Shown: piece by piece, positions 37,166 to 47,604 of the stretch
How the letters are laid out: each line of letters starts with the position of its first letter
Position numbering within the stretch: the stretch's first letter is position 1
Translations under genes and position numbers: made by a program
DNA from: Verrucosispora sioxanthis
GTDB taxonomy: Bacteria > Actinomycetota > Actinomycetes > Mycobacteriales > Micromonosporaceae
Length of the DNA: 64,000 nt
Assembly: GCF_010560025.1 (NCBI RefSeq)
Contig: NZ_SAIY01000002.1
Coordinates: 124,001-188,000, forward strand
Reading direction: 5' to 3'
Notes under the pieces: generated by a model
Seen by the model: only the letters and a program-made list of their open reading frames with translations
What the model was told of the DNA's origin: nothing
Databases searched by the model: none

Positions 37166-38920
37166 GTGCGCAAGGTACTCATCGCCAACCGAGGCGAGAT
37201 CGCCGTCCGGGTCATCCGCGCCTGCCGGGACGCGGGCCTGGGCAGCGTCGCGGTGTACGCCGACTCGGACCGGGACGCCCTGCACGCCACGCTCGCCGAC
37301 GAAGCGTACGCCCTGGGTGGTGACACCGCCGCGGATTCCTACCTGCGCATCGACAAGCTGATCGACATCGCCCGACGTTCCGGCGCCGACGCGGTGCATC
37401 CCGGGTACGGCTTCCTCTCCGAGAACGCCGACTTCGCCCAGGCGGTCATCGACGCCGGCCTGACCTGGATCGGTCCGACCCCGCAGGCGATCCGCGACCT
37501 GGGCGACAAGGTGACCGCCCGGCACATCGCCCAGCGGGCCGGCGCCCCACTGGTCCCCGGCACCGCCGACCCGGTCGGCAGCCCCGACGAGGTGATGGCC
37601 TTCGCCGTCGACCACGGCCTGCCGGTGGCGATCAAGGCGGCTTTCGGCGGCGGTGGGCGCGGGCTGAAGGTGGCCCGCACGATGGAGGAAATTCCGCAGC
37701 TGTTCGAGTCGGCCACCCGGGAGGCGGTCGCCGCGTTCGGGCGGGGCGAGTGCTTCGTCGAGCGGTACCTCGACCAGCCCCGCCACGTGGAGGCGCAGGT
37801 GCTGGCCGACCAGCACGGCAACGTGATCGTGGTGGGCACCCGGGACTGCTCGTTGCAGCGCCGCCACCAGAAGTTGGTCGAGGAGGCGCCGGCGCCGTTC
37901 CTCACCGCCGCGCAGCGGGCCCAGATCCACGACAGTGCCAGGGCGATCTGCCGGGAGGCCGGCTATCACGGTGCCGGCACCGTCGAGTACCTGGTCGGCA
38001 GCGACGGCACCATCTCCTTCCTGGAGGTCAACACTCGACTCCAGGTGGAACACCCGGTCACCGAGGAGACCGCCGGCATCGACCTGGTCCGTGAGCAGTT
38101 CCGCATCGCCGACGGCGAGAAGCTGCGGTTCACCGAGGACCCGACCCCGCGCGGGCACTCCATCGAGTTCCGGATCAACGGCGAGGACCCGGGCCGCAAC
38201 TTCCTGCCCGCCCCCGGTACGGTCACCGCGCTGCGGCTGCCCACCGGCCCCGGGGTACGGGTGGACGCCGGCATCTCGGCCGGCGACGTGATCGGCGGCA
38301 ACTTCGACTCCCTACTCGCCAAGGTCATCATCACCGGTGAGACCCGGACCGAGGCGTTGGAGCGGGCCCGCCGGGCACTTGACGAGATGGTGGTCGAGGG
38401 GATGGCCACGGCGCTGCCGTTCCACCGTCTGGTGGTGCGCGACCCGGCGTTCACCGCCGAACCGTTCACCGTGCACACCCGGTGGATCGAGACGGAGTTC
38501 GACAACACCGTGCCGCCGTTCACCGCCGCCGCCGGGGCTCTTGCCGGCCCGGCGGAGCGCGAGACCGTCGTGGTCGAGGTGGGCGGCAAGCGGTTGGAGG
38601 TGAGCCTTCCCGCCGGTCTCGGCGCCGGTACGGTCGGTGCCGCCGCGCCAGCCGCGCGGAAGCCCACCCGTCGGGGTGGTGGGACAACGGCCGGCGCGGC
38701 GGTGAGCGGTGATTCGCTCACCTCGCCCATGCAGGGCACCATCGTCAAGATCGCGGTCGCCGACGGCGACACGGTCGCCGAGGGTGACCTGGTGGTGGTG
38801 CTGGAGGCGATGAAGATGGAGCAGCCCCTGCACGCCCACAAGGCCGGCACGGTCAGTGCCCTGTCGGCCGAGGTCGGCGCGGTGATCACCGCAGGCGCGG
38901 CGATCTGCACCATTGCCTGA
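37166..38920 (+). CDS. Acyl-CoA carboxylase alpha subunit (biotin carboxylase plus BCCP, AccA3 type)
   Basis: Carboxylates its own biotin with ATP and bicarbonate for use by AccD-type subunits. Biotin carboxylase domain at about 1-445 ([34 protein letters not shown] as the ATP grasp loop, [28 protein letters not shown]). A Pro/Ala/Gly linker leads to the C-terminal biotinyl domain with the biotinylated Lys in [11 protein letters not shown]. 584 aa is usual for AccA3. GGGAGGAG precedes GTG 37166. BirA (21.4 kb) would biotinylate it; partners AccD and AccE are at 22.4 and 30.3 kb. Confidence 0.95.
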   Translation: MRKVLIANRGEIAVRVIRACRDAGLGSVAVYADSDRDALHATLADEAYALGGDTAADSYLRIDKLIDIARRSGADAVHPGYGFLSENADFAQAVIDAGLTWIGPTPQAIRDLGDKVTARHIAQRAGAPLVPGTADPVGSPDEVMAFAVDHGLPVAIKAAFGGGGRGLKVARTMEEIPQLFESATREAVAAFGRGECFVERYLDQPRHVEAQVLADQHGNVIVVGTRDCSLQRRHQKLVEEAPAPFLTAAQRAQIHDSARAICREAGYHGAGTVEYLVGSDGTISFLEVNTRLQVEHPVTEETAGIDLVREQFRIADGEKLRFTEDPTPRGHSIEFRINGEDPGRNFLPAPGTVTALRLPTGPGVRVDAGISAGDVIGGNFDSLLAKVIITGETRTEALERARRALDEMVVEGMATALPFHRLVVRDPAFTAEPFTVHTRWIETEFDNTVPPFTAAAGALAGPAERETVVVEVGGKRLEVSLPAGLGAGTVGAAAPAARKPTRRGGGTTAGAAVSGDSLTSPMQGTIVKIAVADGDTVAEGDLVVVLEAMKMEQPLHAHKAGTVSALSAEVGAVITAGAAICTIA

Positions 38921-38933
38921 GGTGTGACGGGCG

Positions 38934-39830
38934 TCAGCGGAGGGTTTCCGCGGCGACGGCGCAGACTGCGGCGGTCAGTGCGGTCAGCACCTGCGAGTCG
39001 AGGCGCCAGTGCTGCCAGTACAGCGGCACGTCCAGCACCCGGCCGGGTGCGATGTCCACGCAGCGCCCGGCGGCCACGTCGGCGTCGGCGAGCTGCTCCG
39101 CCATCAGCCCCCAGCCGAGCCCGAGTCGGATCGATTCGTTGAAGGCCGGCACCGACGGCACGTAGTGCACGGGCGGGTCGAGGGCGCCCCCGGTCACCGT
39201 ACGCAGGAAGCGGTGTTGGATGCGGTCCTTGCGGTCGAAGACCACCACGGGCGCGACGGCGGCCGACGTCCGGGTCAGCCCGTCGGCGAACCAGCGGTCC
39301 GCCAGTTCGGGTGCGGCCAGGGCCCGGTAGCGCATCGCGCCGAGCCGGCGTACCCGGCAGCCCTGCACCGCTTCGCGCTGGGCGGTCACCGCGGCGGTGA
39401 CCGTACCGGCACGCAGCAGCTCGGCGGTGTGGTCCTGGTCGTCCTGCCGGATGTCGAAGGACAACTCCGGCTGGTCGGGCAGCCGGGCGAGCGCGGCCGG
39501 GAACCAGGTGGCGAGCGAGTCGGCGTTGACCACGATGGCGACCCGGGTGCGGCCCCGGTCGCCGCCGAGCGGGCCCCGCGCGTCGGCGAGTGCCTCCCGT
39601 TCCAGCAGCGCGAGTTGGCCGGCCAGGCGCAACAGCGGACGTCCGGCCTCGGTGGCGTCGCAGGGCCGGTGGCGCCGGACGAGCACCTGCCCGACGGTCT
39701 CCTCCAGCGCCTTGATCCGTTGGCTGACCGCCGACGGTGTCACGTGCAGCAGGCGGGCCGCCGCCTCGAAGCTGCCCTCCGCGACGATGGCCGCGAGGGT
39801 ACGGAGCTGGGTGGAGTCGACGCCACTCAT
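38934..39830 (-). CDS. LysR-family regulator, LysG/ArgP type
   Basis: 298-aa LysR-type protein. The helix-turn-helix is LRTLAAIVAEGSFEAAARLLHVTPSAVSQRIKALE split across residues 8-42. The effector domain follows. ArgP/LysG members sense basic amino acids and activate the divergent lysE/argO exporter gene, which is exactly the gene opposite it here (39902). The 71-bp shared region contains a near-perfect palindrome at 39847-39865. Confidence 0.92.
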   Translation of the reverse strand: MSGVDSTQLRTLAAIVAEGSFEAAARLLHVTPSAVSQRIKALEETVGQVLVRRHRPCDATEAGRPLLRLAGQLALLEREALADARGPLGGDRGRTRVAIVVNADSLATWFPAALARLPDQPELSFDIRQDDQDHTAELLRAGTVTAAVTAQREAVQGCRVRRLGAMRYRALAAPELADRWFADGLTRTSAAVAPVVVFDRKDRIQHRFLRTVTGGALDPPVHYVPSVPAFNESIRLGLGWGLMAEQLADADVAAGRCVDIAPGRVLDVPLYWQHWRLDSQVLTALTAAVCAVAAETLR

Positions 39831-39846
39831 GAAGCTGAGCTTAACT

Positions 39847-39865
39847 AGCTGAAGAATCTTTAGCT
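39847..39865. promoter_or_regulatory. Candidate LysG operator AGCTGAAGA-A-TCTTTAGCT
   Basis: Nine-bp arms with one mismatch around a single central A, in the divergent lysG/lysE promoter and 24 bp upstream of the lysE -10 box (TAGCGT, 39889-39894). Position and symmetry fit an LTTR activator site. Confidence 0.6.
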
Positions 39866-39891
39866 GGACTCAGGAAAGCAGGCGCCTCTAG

Positions 39892-41952
<2,061 letters not shown>

Positions 41953-41980
41953 GGTCGGGGCAGGTGCCGGCTGACGATGT

Positions 41981-42660
41981 TCAGTCGCTGCCCGGCACCG
42001 GGGTGAAGAGGTGTCGGATCACCGACCGGGCGGCGTCACCCGGGTCCTCGCCCAGCCCGGCGGGGAGTGCCCCGGCCAGCCAGAGGGTGGCGAAGCCGTG
42101 CACGATCGACCAGGCCGCCAGCACGTCTCCGGGCGGTCGGGTGGCGCGGGTGGCGGAGGGCGGCGAGCGGGCGGCCCGGCCGGTGCGGCCGTCCCGGTCG
42201 CCGCGTCCGGCATGCCGCTCGGCGGTCTCCACCGTGCCGGCGGCGGGCGTGGCACCGCCGGACCGGTGCGCCAGTCCGGCGCGCAGAACGGCGCCGGAGC
42301 GTTCCCGGCGGCCCGCAGCTCGGAGTCGTCGGCCCGGTAGAGATCGGGATGGAACATCACCTCGAAGTGGGCGCGGTGTCGAACGGCGAACTCCACGTAA
42401 GCCACGCCGAGATCCAGCAGCTCGTCGCCGGCCTCGGTGAGCGCGTCGGCGAGGGCGTCGAAACCCTGCACCGCGATCGCGGTGAACAGGCCGGCGCGGT
42501 CGCCGAAGTGGTGTGCCGGTGCGGCGTGCGAGACGCCGGCCCGGCGGGCCAGGTCGCGCAGGCTCAACGCCGCCGGCCCTGACTCCTCGATCGCCTGCAC
42601 GGCCGCGGAGAGCAGGGCGCGGCGCAGGTCGCCGTGGTGGTAGCCGCGGGTGTCACGCAT
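41981..42660 (-). pseudogene. TetR-family regulator, one apparent frameshift
   Basis: Repressor with an N-terminal helix-turn-helix (YHHGDLRRALLSAAVQAIEE, LSLRDLARRAGVSHAAPAHHFGDRAGLF) and a WHG-type ligand domain. The reading frame is good to DDSELRAAG, then continues in another frame as ERSGAVLRAGLAHRSGG and ends GDVLAAWSIVHGFATLWLAG...FTPVPGSD. One extra C in the run at 42304-42306 restores about 226 aa. Divergent from the DoxX-like gene; two copies of an ATCTTGTC-type palindrome in the gap are probable operators. Confidence 0.85.
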
Positions 42661-42671
42661 CACCCCACCCT

Positions 42672-42690
42672 ATCTTGTCATTGACAAGAT
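42672..42690. promoter_or_regulatory. TetR operator 1: ATCTTGTCA-T-TGACAAGAT
   Basis: Perfect 9-bp arms around one base, directly beside the tetR start at 42660. The core TTGTCATTGACAA is typical of operators of this TetR subgroup. Confidence 0.75.
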
Positions 42691-42705
42691 GCGCACCCGA
42701 CGACA

Positions 42706-42724
42706 ATCTTGACAGCGACAAGAT
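42706..42724. promoter_or_regulatory. TetR operator 2: ATCTTGACAGCGACAAGAT
   Basis: Same outer arms as operator 1 (ATCTTG and CAAGAT) with a degenerate centre, 34 bp away and 22 bp before the DoxX-like start. Together the two would let the repressor control both divergent genes. Confidence 0.7.
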
Positions 42725-42745
42725 TTGCGGTTGAGGGAGGTATCC

Positions 42746-43192
42746 ATGGCCCCGCTGATCGCCCTGGTCGCCGGCACCGGGCTCGCCCGACTGGTTGGCC
42801 TGGCCGGGCTCTCCGCGCTCGACGGATGGCACCCGGCGCTGCGGGTCGGGCTGGCGCTCATGTTCGTCATGACCGGGATCGTGCACTTCGTCGGCCGTCG
42901 GCGGCAGGACCTGATCGCCATGGTGCCGCCCCGGCTGCCACGGCCGGATCTGCTGGTCACGGTGACCGGCGTGCTGGAACTCGCGGGCGCGGTCGGGTTG
43001 CTCGTGCCGGCCACCGCCCGTTGGGCCGCCGCCGGGCTGGCCCTGCTGCTGCTGGCCATGTTCCCGGCGAACGTCTCCGCCGCCCGCCGCCGGCTCACCC
43101 TGGCCGGACGCCCGGTCACTCCGCTCGGCACCCGTACCGCGCTGCAACTTGTGTTCCTCGCCGCCGCGATCGCGGTCGCGGTCGGACCGTGA
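42746..43192 (+). CDS. DoxX-family membrane protein
   Basis: 148-aa protein with four hydrophobic helices. The DoxX pattern LMFVMTGIVHFVGRRRQDLIAMVPP is followed by LLVTVTGVLELAGAVGLLVPATARWAAAGLALLLLAMFPAN, split by short loops. Function of the family is uncertain, often linked to redox or membrane stress. GGGAGG precedes ATG 42746. Control by the divergent TetR protein is strongly suggested by the two palindromes. Confidence 0.85.
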   Translation: MAPLIALVAGTGLARLVGLAGLSALDGWHPALRVGLALMFVMTGIVHFVGRRRQDLIAMVPPRLPRPDLLVTVTGVLELAGAVGLLVPATARWAAAGLALLLLAMFPANVSAARRRLTLAGRPVTPLGTRTALQLVFLAAAIAVAVGP

Positions 43193-43225
43193 GCCGGATC
43201 CGAGCACGACCGCGACCCGTCGGCG

Positions 43226-44446
43226 TCAGCGGGCCGGCAGCAGGTCGCCGGAGTGGGCGGCCACCACCGCGCTGATCAGCCCGATCGCCTCGGCCGCCGG
43301 CTGCGGCTCCAGCGAGCGGCCGTCGCGCAACCGCAACGCCACCCGGCCGTCGGCCGCCTCCCGGGCGCCCACCACGGCGGCGTACGGGATCCGGCGGCGT
43401 ACCGCATCGCGGACCCGGGCACCGAGCGAGCCGGCATGGTCGACCTCGACCCGCAGGCCCGCCTCGGTGGCCTGCCGGGCCAGGTCGGCCGCGGCCTGGG
43501 CCTGGTCGTCGCCGACCGGCAGGACGACCAACTGCACGGGGGCGTACCAGGGCGGGAAGGCACCACCGTGCACCTCGATCAGGTACGCGAACAGCCGCTC
43601 CATGCTGCCGGCCAGGCTGCGGTGCACCATCACCGGACGCCGGCGGGCACCACCGGCGTCGGTGTACGCCAGGTCGAACCGCTCCGGCTTGTCGAAGTCG
43701 AGCTGGACGGTGGAGAGGGTGTACTCGCGATCGGCCGCGTCCCGCACCTGGATGTCGATCTTCGGGCCGTAGAAGGCGGCCTCGCCGGGCGCCTCGGTGT
43801 ACGGCTCCCCGTCGAGGGCGGCGCGGAGCAGGTCCTCGGCCCGCGCCCACTGCGCGTCGTCACCGACGTACTTCTCCCCCGGCCCGCGCAGCGACAGCCG
43901 TACCCCCGCCGGCCGCACGCCCAGCGCCGCGTGCGCGGCCCGGATCAGCCGCAGGATCTCCGACACCTCCTGGCCGACCTGCTCCAGGGTGCAGAAGTTG
44001 TGCGCGTCGTTGAGGGTGATGGCGCGGACCCGGGAGAGCCCGCCGAGCACTCCCGAACGTTCCGCGCGGTACATTCCCCCGATCTCCGAGACCCGCAGCG
44101 GCAGTTCCCGGTAGGAACGCCCACGGGACCGGTAGACCAGGGCATGGTGCGGGCAGAGCGCCGGACGGAGCAGCAACTCGTCGTCGCCCTCCCCCGGCCG
44201 CATCGCGGGAAACATCTCGGCGACGAAGTAGCCGAGATGTCCGGAGACCTCGAACAGCTCCCGTCGGCCCAGCGGCGGGGTGTACACCTGCTGGTAGCCG
44301 GCCCGGCGTTCCAGCTCACGCAGGTACTCCTCGACGGCGTGCCGGGCGGCGGCACCGGCCGGCAGCCAGATCGGCAGGCCGGCACCGCAGAGCGGATCGG
44401 TGGCGAACAGGTCCAGGTCCCGGCCCAGCCGGCGGTGGTCGATCAT
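43226..44446 (-). CDS. Truncated threonyl-tRNA synthetase lacking TGS and editing domains
   Basis: 406-aa class II synthetase that begins at the catalytic domain (IDHRRLGRDLDLF) and ends with the anticodon-binding domain; full-length bacterial ThrRS has about 640-690 aa, so the TGS and N2 editing domains are absent. The zinc ligands of E. coli ThrRS (Cys334, His385, His511) are kept as C98 (ALCPHH), H149 (NDAHNF) and H275 (MVHRSL). Motif 2 Arg is YRAERSG, and FYGPKI is kept; the Gln before the Asp in TQDDAH is replaced (TLNDAH). AAGGAG lies 7 nt before ATG 44446. A threonine leader peptide and hairpin precede it. Confidence 0.92.
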   Translation of the reverse strand: MIDHRRLGRDLDLFATDPLCGAGLPIWLPAGAAARHAVEEYLRELERRAGYQQVYTPPLGRRELFEVSGHLGYFVAEMFPAMRPGEGDDELLLRPALCPHHALVYRSRGRSYRELPLRVSEIGGMYRAERSGVLGGLSRVRAITLNDAHNFCTLEQVGQEVSEILRLIRAAHAALGVRPAGVRLSLRGPGEKYVGDDAQWARAEDLLRAALDGEPYTEAPGEAAFYGPKIDIQVRDAADREYTLSTVQLDFDKPERFDLAYTDAGGARRRPVMVHRSLAGSMERLFAYLIEVHGGAFPPWYAPVQLVVLPVGDDQAQAAADLARQATEAGLRVEVDHAGSLGARVRDAVRRRIPYAAVVGAREAADGRVALRLRDGRSLEPQPAAEAIGLISAVVAAHSGDLLPAR

Positions 44447-44496
44447 GTCAGGCTCCTTGGCGGTAAGCCCCGACACGACCCCTGACCCACGACGCA

Positions 44497-44529
44497 CAAG
44501 TGCCCCGGGCGGATCGCCCGGGGCACTTG
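44497..44529 (-). terminator. Perfect 15-bp attenuator hairpin before the ThrRS gene
   Basis: CAAGTGCCCCGGGCG pairs with its exact complement around a 3-nt loop. It begins 14 nt after the leader-peptide stop and ends 50 nt before the ThrRS start. The CCCCGG of its 5' arm can also pair with CCGGGG at 44570-44565 in the leader, which would open the hairpin. There is no U-tract. Confidence 0.7.
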
Positions 44530-44543
44530 CGTAGACGAAGACG

Positions 44544-44597
44544 TCAGTGCGGCGCGCCAGGCTTCCCCGGCGTCGTCGTCAGCACCGCACTGCACAT
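44544..44597 (-). CDS. Threonine-rich leader peptide of the ThrRS gene (17 aa)
   Basis: Reads MCSAVLTTTPGKPGAPH then TGA. Three consecutive ACG threonine codons (44579-44571) lie in the loop of an 8-bp stem formed by CAGTGCGG (44592-44585) and CCGCACTG (44552-44545). TACGCT at 44610-44605 stands 7 nt before the ATG, so the leader would be read from a leaderless transcript. The layout, with control codons, pause hairpin and terminator-type hairpin before the ThrRS gene, is that of ribosome-mediated attenuation. Confidence 0.72.
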   Translation of the reverse strand: MCSAVLTTTPGKPGAPH

Positions 44598-44604
44598 GCG
44601 CGGA

Positions 44605-44610
44605 AGCGTA
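44605..44610 (-). promoter_or_regulatory. -10 box of the ThrRS leader transcript
   Basis: TACGCT on the minus strand, 7 nt before the leader ATG. No convincing -35 is seen. The 44611-44967 gap otherwise contains a 14-bp hairpin (44645-44679) preceded, not followed, by a T-run, and no gene. Confidence 0.5.
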
Positions 44611-44967
44611 TGCCCGCGCCGCGCACCGCCGCACCTCTTTTTGACCGGGCCGCTGGCACGGGACCTGCCAGCGGCCCGGCGGCGGCCCGGGCGTCAGGAA
44701 CGGGGGACCCGACGCTCACCGGGCCGCGCGCCGACAACGGTACGCCGCCGAGGGAGATTTCGGCGACCGTGCCTCGCCGTCAACCCTCATCGATATGTTC
44801 ACGCCTGCGCCGCGCATCCGGTCAGAAGTCCCGCCGGCCGGGTGCCCGACCGCCCGGAGCAGCCGGTCACCCGGGGAAATCCGGATGACCCGTCGGGGTG
44901 GTCCCGGGGTCGGATTTCGGTGCTCGTCCCGGATCCGCCCAGGGTGCCCGCGACGACAGGCTGAGAC

Positions 44968-45612
44968 ATGCCTGGAATCCGGAGTTACGGAGCACTGGCC
45001 CTCGGTGGGATCGTCGTCGCGGCGGTGCTCACCGTCATCGGTCACGCCGGGGTCAACGACCTGGATCCGGTCAGTCTGACCGTCAGCGACTACGCCGTCT
45101 CCGACTCCGGCGGGATCATCCACGTGGCCATGCTGCTGCTCGCCGCCGCCTCCGCCGTGCTCATCCCGACACTGGGTCAGCTCGGTCCACCGCGCGGTCG
45201 GCGATCCGCCGCCGCCGAGTGGCTGTTGGCGGCCTGGGCGGGCGGGCTGCTGGTGTCGGGTCTGGTGCCGACCAACCAGCCCGGCACCGAGATGGGTACG
45301 ACCGCCTACGTGCACCGGTACGCCTCGGTGATCGCCTTCCTGGCGCTGCCGGTCGCCGGCTGGTTGCTCGCCGCCCGGCTGCCCGCCGGTGCCCGGGCCG
45401 GGCGCTGGCTGCGGGCGCTGACCGTGACCAGCCTGCTGCTGGCCACGGTCATGGCCTGGTCCGCCTACCCCGGCGACCGCGCCTACTACGGCCTCATCGA
45501 GCGCTTGCTGATCCTCGCCGAGGTGGCCCTGCTCGTCGTCATCGCCTACTCCAGCTCGTGGAGCATCAGTTGGCGGCCGGCTTCGGTGACCGAGCCGGAG
45601 AGGCTGGGGTAG
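44968..45612 (+). CDS. DUF998-family membrane protein
   Basis: 214-aa polytopic membrane protein of about six helices. The DUF998 pattern is seen in DPVSLTVSDYAVSDSGGIIHVAM, VSGLVPTNQPG and the closing LIERLLILAEVALLVVIAYS. Function of the family is unknown. The last 67 bp overlap the convergent lpdA gene, so its C-terminus (SWSISWRPASVTEPERLG) is constrained by lpdA coding. Confidence 0.8.
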   Translation: MPGIRSYGALALGGIVVAAVLTVIGHAGVNDLDPVSLTVSDYAVSDSGGIIHVAMLLLAAASAVLIPTLGQLGPPRGRRSAAAEWLLAAWAGGLLVSGLVPTNQPGTEMGTTAYVHRYASVIAFLALPVAGWLLAARLPAGARAGRWLRALTVTSLLLATVMAWSAYPGDRAYYGLIERLLILAEVALLVVIAYSSSWSISWRPASVTEPERLG

Positions 45613-46949
45613 ATGGTGATGGTCTGAGCCAGCTCGTTGACGGTGAGGTTGTTCTCCACGGCCAGCGTGATCGGCATGATCAGTTCGCTGGCCTTCGGTG
45701 CGACCACCACTCCGCCGATCACCTGTCCGCTGGCCGGGCGGCAGAACAGCTTGACGAAGCCGTCCGGGATCTCGTCCATCTTCGCCCGGGCGTTGCCACC
45801 CAGCGGCAGCATCACCTGACGCGCCGGCACCTTGCCGGCGTCCACCTCGTCCTGGGAGACCCCGACCGTGGCCAGCTCCGGGTCGGTGAAGACGTTCGCC
45901 GAGACGGTACGCAGCCGCAGCGGCCGGACCGCCTCACCGAGCGCGTGCCACATCGCGATCCGGCCCTGCATCGCGGCGACGCTGGCCAGCGGCAGCACTC
46001 CGGTGCAGTCGCCGGCCGCGTAGATGCCGGGCACGTTGGTCCGGGACACCCGGTCCACCGTCACGTAGCCACCCCGGGCCAGCTCGACGCCGTACTCGGC
46101 CAAGCCCAGCTCGGCGGTGTTCGGGATCGAACCGACCGCGATCAGGGCGTGCGACCCGGTGACCGTACGACCGTCGGAGAGCTCGACCTCGACGCCGTCG
46201 GCGGTGCGTCGGACGCCCTCGGCACGGGAGTTGTTCAGGATGCTCATGCCCCGGGTCCGGAAGACCCGCTCGATCGCCTGGGCGGCGTCGGCGTCCTCGT
46301 GCGGCATCACCCGGTCGCGGCTGGAGACCAGGGTCACCTCGACGCCCATCGCGAGGTACGCGCTGGCGAACTCGGCACCGGTGACGCCGGAACCGACCAC
46401 GATCAGGTGCTCGGGCAGTTCGGGCAGGTCGTACACCTGCCGCCAGGTCAGGATGCGCTCCCCGTCGGGCAGCGCGGTGGGCAGTTGGCGGGGCGTGGCA
46501 CCGGTGGCGATCAGCACGGTCGAGGCATCGATGGCGTACGCGGCCTCCTCGCCGTCCGGCGTGACGATCACCCGGTGGGTGTGACCGAGCGTGTCCTCGC
46601 CGAGCCGGGCGCGCCCGGACACGAAGGTGACCCCGGCCTTGACCAGCTTCGCGTGGATGTCGGCGGACTGTGCCAGGGCGAGCCGCTTGACCCGGTCGTT
46701 GACCGCCTGGGCGTCGACGGTGACCGCCTCCAGCCCGTCGGAGTGCACCCCGAAAACCTCGGTGTCGCGGTAGCCGGTCACCACCTCTGAACTGGCGATG
46801 AACGTCTTCGACGGTACGCAGTCCGACAGCACGCAGGCGCCACCGGCGCCCTCGGCCTCCACGACTGTGACGTCGGCGTCCAACTGGGCCGCCACCAGTG
46901 CCGCCTCGTAGCCCGCCGGCCCCCCGCCGATGATCACGATTCGGCTCAC
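45546..46949 (-). CDS. lpdA: NAD(P)H-quinone dehydrogenase, LpdA type
   Basis: Flavoprotein disulfide reductase of 467 aa resembling mycobacterial LpdA (Rv3303c), which reduces quinones rather than lipoamide. FAD motif IVIIGGGPAGYEAALVA at the start, Cys pair region GGACVLSDCVPSKTF, NAD motif VVGSGVTGAEFASAYLAMG, second FAD motif GIYAAGDCTGVLPLASVAAMQG and dimerisation domain to the end. The usual His-Glu catalytic pair of lipoamide dehydrogenases is not evident near ASELIMPITLAVEN. GTG 46949 was chosen (VSRIVIIGG) with GGAGGAAGGA upstream. Confidence 0.92.
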   Translation of the reverse strand: MSRIVIIGGGPAGYEAALVAAQLDADVTVVEAEGAGGACVLSDCVPSKTFIASSEVVTGYRDTEVFGVHSDGLEAVTVDAQAVNDRVKRLALAQSADIHAKLVKAGVTFVSGRARLGEDTLGHTHRVIVTPDGEEAAYAIDASTVLIATGATPRQLPTALPDGERILTWRQVYDLPELPEHLIVVGSGVTGAEFASAYLAMGVEVTLVSSRDRVMPHEDADAAQAIERVFRTRGMSILNNSRAEGVRRTADGVEVELSDGRTVTGSHALIAVGSIPNTAELGLAEYGVELARGGYVTVDRVSRTNVPGIYAAGDCTGVLPLASVAAMQGRIAMWHALGEAVRPLRLRTVSANVFTDPELATVGVSQDEVDAGKVPARQVMLPLGGNARAKMDEIPDGFVKLFCRPASGQVIGGVVVAPKASELIMPITLAVENNLTVNELAQTITIYPSLSGSVTEAGRQLMLHELE

Positions 46950-47055
46950 CACGACCGTCCTTCCTCCATGCTCACAGTGACTTTCTTCTCCCCGACGCCT
47001 CCGACACGCACCGTCGTATTCTCCCCCACGCTCCGGCCGGGCTATCGTCATCGCC

Positions 47056-47511
47056 GTGCGTCATTACGCCGCCTACGGCTCGAACCTGGACCCCGCGCGA
47101 ATGCGTGCCTACTGTCCGCATTCCCCGATGGTGGGCATCGGCTGGCTGGAAGGCTGGCGGCTCACCTTCGCCGGTGAGGACGTCATCGGCTGGGAGGGCG
47201 CGGTCAGCACCGTGGTCGAGTCGCCCGGCGACCGGGTGTTCGTGGCGCTCTACGACATCCACCCGTACGACGCCGCCCAGTTGGACGAGATCGAGGGGGT
47301 CACCTCCGGCACGTACCGGAAGCTGACCGTCCGCGTCTCGACCCTGGACGGCGACGTCACCGCCTGGGTCTACGTCTTCGACGGTTACGAGGGTGGCCTG
47401 CCCACGTCCTGGTACCTCTCCGAGATCGCCAACGCCGCCGAGAAGGCGGGCGCGCCGGACGACTACGTCAGCGACCTGCGGTCCCGGCCCACCGGCACCG
47501 CGTCGGCGTAG
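47056..47511 (+). CDS. Gamma-glutamylcyclotransferase-fold protein
   Basis: 151-aa protein with the family opening YAAYGSNLDPARM, a binding loop for the substrate carboxylate, and the catalytic-type Glu in AQLDEIEGVTSGTYRK. It would release 5-oxoproline from gamma-glutamyl compounds, but many bacterial members have unknown substrates. GTG 47056 stands 7 nt behind TATCGT. Divergent from lpdA with about 105 bp between. Confidence 0.88.
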   Translation: MRHYAAYGSNLDPARMRAYCPHSPMVGIGWLEGWRLTFAGEDVIGWEGAVSTVVESPGDRVFVALYDIHPYDAAQLDEIEGVTSGTYRKLTVRVSTLDGDVTAWVYVFDGYEGGLPTSWYLSEIANAAEKAGAPDDYVSDLRSRPTGTASA

Positions 47512-47604
47512 CTCGTCTCCCACCGCTCCAGTCTGCTACCGGTGGTGATGGCGCCGGGCGCCGACCCCGGGTCTCGGGAAGATCGTCCCGGGATGGCCCG
47601 GTTC

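Noticed and set aside
44447..44640. T-box riboswitch before the ThrRS gene
   Set aside because: No T-box sequence (AGGGTGGNACCGCG) or specifier stem is visible; the leader-peptide model explains the region better.
44645..44679. 14-bp hairpin as a terminator
   Set aside because: The T-run lies before the hairpin on the plus strand and gives A's after it on the minus strand; no gene ends next to it, so no direction fits.
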